Positions 45,601 through 57,600 of a DNA stretch of 64,000 bases are shown here, piece by piece. The stretch comes from Anticarsia gemmatalis (taxonomy: Eukaryota; Arthropoda; Insecta; Lepidoptera; Erebidae), in the NCBI RefSeq assembly GCF_050436995.1, contig NC_134763.1, positions 9,543,001 to 9,607,000 on the forward strand, read 5' to 3'. Both the position numbers and the translations under genes were made by a program. Each line of letters starts with the position of its first letter. Position 1 is the first letter of the stretch. The notes under the pieces were generated by a model, which saw only the letters and a program-made list of their open reading frames with translations, was not told the origin of the DNA and searched no databases.

Positions 45601-48600
45601 ACGGCATCTGAGGGTTGGATGCTCTGCACGCGAGCTTGGCTCCAGCATCCGACTTGGTCAGTTGCAGAGACACTGTCGATGTCGTCGTGTTCCCGTCTGT
45701 TGATAACTGTTGACAGAAAAATGAAAGATTTAGATCCGGTATCACTACTTCTGTGTATGCCTTATCTTTTAGATAAATAAAAGAATGGACCGAGGTTTTC
45801 ACTTATTTTTAATATACAATTTATACAGGAACTTGTGAAACTGGTTTTTGGGCCCGTTTTCAGAGATCCAATTTGACAATGTTTCAACGATAAATAATTA
45901 AGGTATTACAGGTACCAACAAAAGTCTATCTTTTCTATAAGTATGGTCTTAAACTAATGGAAATCAAAATAAGCCGTAGGTTAATTCAAATCAAACACTT
46001 TTAATTTTCTCATAAGCGTTATTTATGAATATCGAGAAAACTAAATGTATTCTATATTCACAATTTAGTTGTACAATCAAGACACATAATAATCGTTAAT
46101 TCATCATTTTACGAAATAGGTACTTACAATAAATTTTCATGACGTAACCGTAGTCGTTTCTCACGTATACTTTGAAACTTACAAATAATAACAGCACACT
46201 ACAGAAATTGTTCTCGCAACGTGAAAATAAAAACACAACGTATTTTAAAGCGCTAGTTAGTTTTAAAAATAACCGTAATTATCGTTTCACTGTGTAGTTT
46301 CCGGCTTAGAATAAAACCATTCCATTAAGTATTTCGTTTTAATGTTCGCTACAACTACTAGTATTTTTTTACATTAACTAAAAAGTACCCACATTTTTCT
46401 TTTAAACTTTCTACTAGGGTTGTAACGAAACTTCGATCCACGACAGCATAAATGCGGAGATACCTCAAAAAATTACGTTTCAAAGTCTTCGAAATTTAAT
46501 GTGTGAGGATGTAGAAAATTATTTAAATGATCTATGTAAGTCTCCTAAAATGATTGTGCCTCTGTTAAAACTAACGATTGAATTAAAATAAACTTTGGTT
46601 ACGTTTTTGTATCCACAAAACTTAACACACGGTGCTAGAATTTTAATTGCAAATTTGGTCGAAGTTTAGTTTAATCCAATAAATATATCTGAAGGCTAAG
46701 CGTATGCTTTTAATACATCAAATTTTAAAAACTCCATTTCACATCCGAAACACCTCCGTTACAACCCTACTTTCCATTAGAGCTAATCTTTGAATCTACA
46801 ATTCAGTTCGTGTTTTCACTGAAATTACTGGCCACTTAACATTCATGAAAAAAAAACTATTTGAATTTGAATTATCGAAAGCCTAGAAAAAAAAGAACAA
46901 ATTCAAATGCACCAAAATAAGGGTTTGAATTTGGAAAACTGTTGGTGTTTTATTTTTATCGAAAGACCAGTCAACTTAGTGTCAAACTACTTTATACCAT
47001 TAAAAAGCCTTTGACATAGCTTAACAATAGTAACTGTTATCCGTAGCACGATTCTGTTAAGTCGGTACTTTCGAGTATCGACAGTTTGACATTTAAAATG
47101 TACTGCCAAAATAGTTTTTACGACGCCCGCTAGAGGCGCTGAACCGATTGTCATACCACATTTTTCGACAGCGACAGGTTGTCGGTAGCCGATAGTGGTA
47201 GACAATCGCGATACTGCTTCAAACTTTTAACACATTCCGAAGCACATAAACACTCAGCTAAAATTGTAAAAACGGCCACCTATCTCCGAATAGTCTACAC
47301 TAAAAGCAGCTTAACCCGCAGATCGTTTACTAACCAGAGAGCGCTGAACAACCGAAACAACCAATCACCGTCCTCGGTTCCGTATTCAGGATTGATTTTA
47401 ATTAAGTGTTGTTAATATTAATTTCTAGTTGGCATGTTGGCTGTATGCTTTAATTAAATTACGTACGACAGTCAAACTCAGACGAATGGTGTGCGTGTGT
47501 GAGTTGATTGACGTCCCATATTGTGTTGTAATCAAGCCTCTAAGACTGATATTTCGGCTTTCAATGTAATCTAGTTAGATCGTCACTTTTGTGTGAGGAA
47601 GCGTGAATGCAGGCGGAATTTAATTTTACTCTAGAATACGTAATGTGTTTTGTGGTGTAATGAATCAAGAATGAAATGGTAATTTCGTTTCGTTGAATTT
47701 TGTATATTCTATTACTGATAGTGTTGTGATATTATTCTGTAAAACATAGATAGTAAACTTCTTTGGGTTTTTAGAAGATACTAACATTCTTTTTTGAGTA
47801 ACGTACACAGAGAAGAACCTTACAACTTATCTAGCCTTATCAGTCTTCAATAGTTCTATAACAAATGGGAGCTTAAATCAACCATCAGAAAAGCATTTAG
47901 CAACTGACAAATAAAATCAGCTTTCTTTAACATTATCAATAAATAAACTAACCATCCGAAAACAAAAAGAAAAGTCTTTCTATCTAGATTTAAAAGAAAA
48001 TAGCAATCGATTTACAAAGCAACATAATCAGGCCAATATGGTTGGCAGTTCGTTGTGCCCACCGAAAGGGCCCAAAGCCAAACGAATGTAAAAATATCGT
48101 CAAAGCGATTTTTTGTTACGCGTACTAGTTGGGTTCGTTAGAGATTGGGCAAGTTCTGTTAAAAAAAGTCCCTGAAAAAACCTTGCTGAGAATCGTTCGT
48201 ATAAAAAGTTGAACTAGATTTATCCATTGAGAATATTCGATCAAATAAGTTTTGTTTTATGCGAACGATTATGAAAGGTTTTTAGTTTAGCACGTTGATA
48301 AGTTTGCTTTTGAGATTAGATTAGGTGAATGCGATTTGGAAATACGATGCATTACAAATATTAATAGTTATTTATAGTAATATATCTTAAATCTTCTGCT
48401 GGCTTCTTCTGCGCAATAAGGACGATAATACATTTTTTATATCTTAAAATGACTTGGAAATCTATTATTTTATTTACAACAACCCCTATCTAAATACCTT
48501 TAACAAAACTTAGTAATTAAACTTATTCACGCAACAAAAACGCTAAGCCCAGTTTAACACCGAAAGTTTATCCACAAACCCCAAAATAAACTCGTCCAAA

Positions 48601-51600
48601 GCTAGATCTACATTTTTGTAGAGCGGCTAATTACGTAGCCGGACGACCTACTGACAAATTTGCTTCAGTGGAAGTTGGCGTAACTTTCACTTTACGAACA
48701 TTCACAACAGGAACACTGAAGGTCCCTTACGAGCGATTTGTGCACTTCGTAAGCATCCACTGTCCCATTCAATCTACATTTATTACTTTTACGTGCCCCT
48801 ATTTCAAGTCGCTACACTGACGTATAAGATTGGCCACTTTGATTAAATTTCTATGCGAAATTAGCTTTCCCTCGAAAAGTTTTGGAATTGATGAGGTACC
48901 CTGTTATCTGTTCTTGAATTCGTTTGTTGTCAATCTCGATAACCGCGGCGACTTGATAGAATTTCTTTGATACTTCAAAGTGAATGGCTGAATTATGATA
49001 ATAATCGAAATAATGTGGAATATTATTCGTGTTTTCCGACAAAATTAATTTTGTAAATTAAATGGTAAGATAGGTAAGCTTTGTGGAGGTTTATCGATTA
49101 TCGCAATTTAGATGCTTATAATATGCTGTATTTATTTCAAACAACTTCCGCACTGAGACTGAATCTCGTATAATGGAGTTTTAAGCCAGCTGTCAGGCCA
49201 ATATTGCCTCAGTGATGTTGGTTTATTTTTGCCTATAAATACGTGAAAAATATTTCATTTACCTAAACCATCACCTACGAAACTTTGCATACACGTTTCT
49301 TAATGTTTAATTACTTTGAAGAATTCATTCATAAGATTACACCACAAAATACCACAGTAACGCTTTTGTAGAACAGTCGTTACTATTTTCAATTTAGCAA
49401 AAGATCAAAGATGGCTCACAATTTATTTATCTTACACGTGTAATGTAAAACAAAACATTTTCCGAATTACAAGGTAAAAGGGCAATTATAAAAATAGTCC
49501 GGACTAATCCTGTATAATGAGAAAAATGTTTAAATACTTGACAGCTTTTGGTACAAGAGCTCAGACGATCATTGAAATTTATAAATATTTTATTAGAATT
49601 ATAATGGTGCGGTATTAACCAGTCGGCAAACGATCACTTGGTTAAGCAATCTGTACAGCGGACAATCTTTCTTTGGTGACCGCTTTATAGTACCTACTTC
49701 AGCTGTTGTTATTTAAAAGACATTTAAGTTGAAGTCAATTACCGTCCTATCCCAATATTATATATTTAGATAAGTATAGACTAGTTTGGTTACAAGCAAA
49801 ACTCTGTTATTTTGAAGCAATTACATTCGATTACTAGACTGTGATAATTAACTAAATAATATTAGTAGTAGTCGCAGTAGTAGTACTTAGTACTTATCTA
49901 AGTCGAAAAATAGGCACTTTAGCATGACAAAAAGACTGCACTAACTAGGCAAAGACAAAAGTCTTAAGGCGAATGACGATTACCCTATATAAACTTATTA
50001 CTAAAAAGAAGAGATATGATAATATTTTCATTACCGTTTCTTTAGCGTTGTTTATCCGATGTCCGTTCTTCCACCACGTGATGGAGGCTGGCGGTCGTGA
50101 CCCTGAACTTTGACAGAGCAGGTCGTATCTTCTGCTGGCTGATAGCGGCTGGTTTGAGCCCAGGATGTGGACTGTCAGTGGTGGAACTGGAAAGAGAATA
50201 AATATTAGAATACCCAATAATAATAGACTATAACCATTTATGAATACTGAGGTACTATGCCGAAACTGACAGAGTGAGTGGCGTTTTGACAGTTTTTCCG
50301 TACATTTTCAAAAGCATTATTTGACAATCAATTTTGCGCCCAAAACTTAATAATGTACACATGTGTCTTAGTGGGCTTAGGGATCGAGTAATATTACTGT
50401 AATTATGATTAAAAATTCTTGACTACCCTATAGTTGTGTGATACATACGTTTGAACAATACCATAATACCATAGTAATATAGAACTGTTTTCAGGTTACC
50501 AGGTTTATAGTAACGCGTCCTGTATAAGGCAACAAGCTCAGTCCTTGCTACATCGGCACAAAAGAACATCAGTTAATAGTTGGTATAACATTAAAAGTCA
50601 TATAAAAAAATGTATACTTCGATCTACCCCATCCAGCAAACAGACACGAGACAAGCAATTTATGTACTGAAGTTAAAATAAATGTTTTATTCGATATTGT
50701 AATAGGGTCCAAGGGAATCAGAATAGGCAAAAAGGTTTAAGCTCTAAACATAAATATTTGATTTGGTTTGAATTTTTTACGCCAATTTTTAGGTAAAATA
50801 ACTTACGTGTACTTATTTTGATAAAAGCTTTATGTTTTATTCATAAATGATTTTAATATTACTGGATACATTTTCAATATAACAATTCTTATATTTGTTT
50901 TACTAATAGATAACTTTAACATTCCTGGAAATTTGTACTTTTATCCCCAAAAGTGGACGAACGAAGAATAAATAAATAAATTTAACCCACTATTGTCCCA
51001 CTGCTGGGCAAAGGTCTTCTCCCGTAATGAGGGAGGAGTTAGGCCTTCAGTCCTCTACACTGGCCAAGTGCTGTCGGGTCTCTGCTTACCTAAAGAAATT
51101 TTTGTTTTCCTTCATCGTTGGATCAAGTGAAAACTTCTTGCATGGGAAGTACCTACTTATACCACTCGGTAACCAACAACAAGTGATTCAACAAAATCAT
51201 CGATCATAAATTATACCCCGAAGCCATAAACCTCTACAAAATAATCACTATCTAAATCAACAGCTCTATAACTAAATACAGTCCCTTTATTGACACATTC
51301 CAAGTGACACACCAGGTATGTTTCAAAAGACACCAATAAACTGTTCGCATACCACGACCCTACGACATTCCTACTACGTTCACCGTATTTATGACCCAAA
51401 CACTTTTGTTTCTACTAACACACTTATTTCCCCTTTTTATTTTGGGGTTACCGTGATATTTAGGGGTGGAACACATTGGCTTTACAATTTAGAACGGGTT
51501 TATTGTATAAGCAGTGTAAATTGCTTTTGATACTTTTGGCATCGATTTAGTCGAATTTGGAAACTAGCAGTCTGTTTGATACATCTATATTATGAGTTAT

Positions 51601-54600
51601 GATAGTCTTCTCTTGTGCTTAATAAATCCGTTGGAAATTTCAAAGTTTCAAGTCGAAAATAGTAGTTCGAGCAAAATACGCTAAGGGCGCAAATTCAGTC
51701 TTTTTACACAATTATTTTAGTATTTACCTACTAAATGTTAGTTTATTGTGGCTGGAGATATTCCTTGCGAACTATTTCGCAATTAATGAAAGTAGCGTAT
51801 TTTAAAAAAACAAAGCAGTTGCCAATGCATGCGACAGTCATTCGCAAAAGTTGTCTAAAAAGCGATTTATCAGCACTTTTGTTTATGCTAAATAGTGTTG
51901 TATGAGTGTCATTAATTGCAAAATAATGCACTAAAATACACTTCACAGCAAAATAGTTGGTACAAAAAGTATCGCGTAAGCTCGGGCCCTTATTCGTTTT
52001 TTTCTTAGATCGCTTCATAATCTGGCAATTGGAGTAATCACGCAATATCTCGTGTTAAAAGCAATCGTGTCAAGTGCGGTTGACTTTGCCCACTAACAAT
52101 AATAAATATGAGAAAACCTCACAGTTTTGTTTTGGCTTTACAAGAAAATTTGTAAAAGGAAATATAGAAAGTGTTTTGTTGTTCGAAAAGTTAATATATT
52201 TGTGTGATATTTTGACGATACAGTGGCAATTTATAGTGCAAGTAGTAGGGTTTGCAACTATAGATAATGAAGTCTGGAGTACAAATCCCGAGTAGAATAC
52301 TTTTTCAAGTTACCGGAACTGGTGACGTGCTTTGTACTAGGCGATAAGCTCAGCGGGTTTTCATGGGGTCAAAATTACAACCTACCAAAAGTGAGTGTAT
52401 TTTGGATAACGGTTTAAAATAAATATGATTACAGCCAGGTTAATATGATTTGCTAGTATAAGAGATTTATTTGAATTAAGATTGTATGATTCTGAAACCG
52501 TACAAAAACCATATTATAAAGTTTGTTTTGCGACGAATTTGTATGATTCGACTTTTCATGTCGTTATAGTACAGTAATAACGATATTATGAATTTGACCA
52601 ATTAGATTAATGTTTGCTTTAAAATCCAATTCTACGAGCCACCAAGTATAAGGGCCTAATTCATCATTAACAGTTACCAAATACTCACAATTCATATCTA
52701 AAGTAAGTGTAGTCTCAATAGGATGTGCCCTCGCATGGTTGGATGCTCTGCAAGTGAAGGCTGCTCTCACGTCGACCCTGGTCAGTGGCCCCACTCGGAG
52801 TACGCCGCGGACTCCGTTCCCTGACAGCGGAGTGGCTGGCGTGTCAGTCTCTACTTCATCTCTGAACCATTTTACCCAGGGTCTTGGGCGACCTGTGGAG
52901 AAGAAATTATTTAAATACACATTGTAAAGAGAATTATCTTTTTAATTGAATTTGGGTTGTTATTTTGCAGGGTTTATTTAAACTATAGCTGCAGTAATTT
53001 AATCTCTACGTCCGGTAAGTCTCCATACCGTGTAAATTACAAAGTCTATGATATGAAAACGCTTTGATGATACTCACTAGGTAGATTAAAAATCAAATCC
53101 CAAGTCGTTTATGTGCTTATTGGTAAGAGGTTAAAAATGAATCCATAACATCTCAATCGAAATTTCGATTAAATAATGGCAAATGAAGTTAAATATGTGT
53201 TAAAAATAAAAGAACTCAATATAAAAAAAAATCGAGAGAAAGTCTGTTGCTAGCCGAATCTTTCCCATATATTTTTTAACATCATAGAGGTATTTCATCA
53301 CTAAAAAGACTATGAGTATGCTATACTTACCCCCACTGACGTCACACTTGAGCGTGAAGGTGTCACCCTCGATGTAAGGGCCGACGATGGCTTGCTTCAC
53401 GTCGCCCTTGTCGTCCGTGATCACCATCTTGTTGGGCGGCACTGCGGACAAAAAACAATATTAGAACATTACTTGTTTAATTAGAATCACTGCAGGTACA
53501 TTCACTTACAGTAGCTTTGAAGATCGTAACTGTTATTTGAGAAGTTTTTATGTCTTGGCTACAATGATTACTAATCTTGATATAACTCTTGAGATAACTT
53601 GAAGTAACCTTTTTGTGCTTCATTTTTATCATACTTATAAACGTTTTTGTTTGTCGTTACATGAACATACTAAGAAATTACCAATGTCGTTGTTGTTAAT
53701 TTCAAATAAATTAGATTTTTTCTTCGTTTAACTAAAACAACGTAACCTAAGCTTCTACAGTATATCGAGAGTCACAACCATTTTTTCGCACCTCATAATC
53801 ATAAGCTTGCAAAGCCTCACACAGGTCATCGTAAAACAAAATGAAACGAAAACACGTAACAAAAACACAGCCTTAATTTTTCAGCTCCAATTATAAATTA
53901 CAATGGTATTTGTCAAGAGAAACCAAGTAATTGGTTTCCATTGTTAAGTAACGTTCGACCGAGTACGATTGTCAGTTTCAAATTGGCTTTTTCACGTACT
54001 TGTAATATGATATTTTTAATTTCACGGTTCATTTGTTTAAACAGTTGCGTTAATTTGTTTAATTAAATACTAGAGCTCTGGCTTCACCCGGGTTTAACAA
54101 AGTATACGAATTATGTAGTACATTTGGTGAATTGCAAATGTACAGTTTCAAATAGTTAAAAGTGTTCTTGAATTCGGGCGGTCTGATTCACCGATGATTT
54201 AGATTACCTAACGATCTGATCTCACAAAATATCTAACATTTTCAACACATTGTTTGTGGTATGGATGCAAGCTGTGATTATACGTTTGTATGAAACGATG
54301 AACAATCAATTAGATTAAGTAAATATTTTTTGTTCCTTAATAAAACTGAATCTGAATTAAACCAAGAAATAATATTGATAGTATTCTACAGACACAATTA
54401 TGGTGTATGTAAATCTTTTTTTTTGTATATTATATCACAGAGAAACCTAATATGCTACTTTTATAGCTGCAGTACCGACATATTAATTAATAAGTTCAGA
54501 AAGTCTTTGATTATTGTTTATTTTTTAAGAAACATTTCTTGTTACTCTAATATTTATTTTGATTTTATTCAATATCATTGTTTGAAAATGTTTTTCCCTG

Positions 54601-57600
54601 GCTTTTTATAGAATAGGGAAGTGTAAATAAAAATGCAAATGGGTATTTAGTTGATGTTAACTCCCATTAAGCTGATCGGAGGCATAAAATCTCTGCTAAG
54701 AATATCGATAATGACCTTAATATAATTTTTATAGCTCACTTCCCCCACTTTTATTATTCATTAAGATTTAATTCCATTTTTATTGAACAACTTTTATGTC
54801 CAATTATTTTATAATAGCCCTCAGTCGACTTGTGAGAGCAAATTGTGTTAATTTTTGGGCGTGAACAGTTAAGTGTTCTAAAAGAATAATGAATTTATTC
54901 CACCATTTACTTAGTAAATATTAGTTCAAGGAATTCGTTAAATAAAGGAATTATCGCCATTAGAACGAGGTATTGTTTTAAATGATTCTTTCAATATTAG
55001 CTAAGTTAAAGTTCAACAATGTAAGTGCCCACTCAAACCCAAAGTCAAAGATTAACATAATTATTTGTATATACTTCGAGAATAATATATAATTTCTTTT
55101 CAATTTGTTAGATATCGCAGTGGTTGTACTCCTACGAACAATATTATTTCATTCTAATACGAATTAAATTAACTTACGAAGTAGCGGGTGTTTTCGCGCG
55201 ATTCTGTATAGTCGGTAATTTTGAGTCCCGAGAGTTTGATATTTGAAATCTATTTCAAAAATTGTTCCTGTGACACCTGCTAGAGGCGCTCGCTGATCAG
55301 ATTTTCCTACACAAGAATTCGGTAGCTAAGCCGGTTGACAGTGGTTAAAAATCGTGCTACCGAAGAAGCACTTTTTAAATTGGTATTATTATTTTAAAAA
55401 ATCGGTAAATTGTAAAAAATTGCACCACAGAGCAGAGCAGTATTTATAAACTTCAACAGTATTCTAAGATCTTCATAACCTAAATCAAAGCCTATAAATT
55501 TAATTAAACTCTAAATTATATTTATTATTATAGCTCTTATTAATGAAACAAAATATTTATCGCAAGATATTCACAAATTAAAATACTGATAACGATGTTC
55601 TCAGATATATTAATAATTCACTGAAGAGGTATATATAGGGAACATCAAAGAAATAACTGTAGATCAAAGGCCCAGTAGGTATTTATGCCGAAGGGATGGA
55701 ATAAAAACATCGCTATTAGTATAATGTTACATGACGGATATTTCCAAGAAATGGTTTGTGTAAAGTCATGTTAGAACTAAAGTTGGTATAGAGAGGAATA
55801 GAGGGGCTTTATAACCCTGAATTTTAAGGCAATTCAAAATCCCTGCTAATATCTTAAATGCCAACCTAACTCTGTCTGTCCTTTCATTACGCTTAAAGCA
55901 CATGTATGTTCTGGATAAAAATGTGTACAAAGAAAGTTTGAAATACAAAATATGATCCAAGATGACATACTTCCTATAACTGTCCTTGGCAAGAGTCTTC
56001 GCCAGGCATAAGGGTAGGGTCTTAAGTCCACCACGCTAGCCAAGTGAAGGTTAGGGACATTGCTTTCTTTTAAGAATTGTGTTAAATAACTCTCAGGCAT
56101 GTAAAGTGCTATAAAGTTACTATTTTACTTATTTCAGTTAACGCAATTCGATCGAAACAAGGTATCCTAACCTTATAATCTCAATCACGTTTAAGACTTT
56201 ATGCATTATAATATTATACTTATTTCAGTTTCGCAATTCGTGCATTCCATACTAGACTCATTTAAAATAAACTACAGTAAAACATAAATAAAACAGTTTA
56301 TAGAATTGTGAGTCAGGAGGAAATGGATGGTGGCGAATAAAGTGCTTTGAATCAGACTCCTCGAGGTGTACACAAATCGTATTTTGCTTGGCGGCCATTT
56401 AATAAATAGGTTTGTTTAGAGCATTTATTTTTATGCAGTATTTTTTTAAAGATGATTTATGTTTAGATAATAGATAGTATGTGCCGTCTATCTGCCATGT
56501 GTGGAAGCAAAGTAATGTTATTAGTTAGACGAACTATGTTAATTAAAATGATTTGTTCCTAGTCTGAAAGGAAAAGACCGGCTTTCTAGGGCCTAACACC
56601 GTAATCATGTTCAAAAACCTACTAAAACTAAAACAATTTCAAAACGGACAAGTTTCTAATATTAATTCGTATAAAGAAACTTTGTAGTGACTGTAACAAT
56701 AAAAGATACACATTTACAGCGACGTAACGGGGACGACACGACTCCGTTACTATCTTATGTACAGTCATAGGCATACAACAGGATCTACTGAGCTATTTTC
56801 TAATTATTTAATTTAATTTCAACGAATGGCAAAATCTATTGAAATAATAAAAAATTACATGTTATGGAAGACAGAGTTAGTTAAATTCACTCTGAAAATT
56901 AATTCAGCCTGCGACCACCAGTGTAACGAGTGTCGAAACGTCAGACATTTTAAGGTATACAATACACATAAAATCCAATTGGTAGATTTTGGGCTTATCT
57001 CGAACAGACAGACTGATCGATTAGATTGTTTTATAATGAGATGAAGTTAAGGTAAATGAAAATTTATGGTCAGTATTCAGTACACTGCTGCTTTACCGTA
57101 TGTACACTATAATTTAAGATAGAAAACGATGTACAGAATATTGACTTTCAAATAGTTGTCAACTTAGATACGTCCCACAGGCCATCGTTTTCGGGAAATC
57201 ACTCAGAAAAAACAGAAGAAACTTAAAAGTAAAGAATGTTGCCTAATATCTAAACTACATATTTCAACGCTACCGACTGTACAATATTGTCCAAAGTATA
57301 AAGCAGGCCGTATAAAGGACATCGCAGTGACAGTTCTCGTAAATAAACAGTCTTTGTGCTGTGTAGCGCTGAGTTAATGTGTAGTTTAATTTTACTCACA
57401 CATAACTAGCTTGGGTGGGCGGTTTTAAGCTTAGAATGTATTTTAAAACGTGTATTTCGTGTATCTAGTTTTACTAGTACATAAAGGAAAACAGGCAAAT
57501 CTACCTCTCAAACTCTTGATTTCTTGACTATGCGGTGAACCAGTCAAGAAATCAATACTTCAAACTTGCTTCTTTCCTAAGAATAGCTCTTGTGTCGCGG

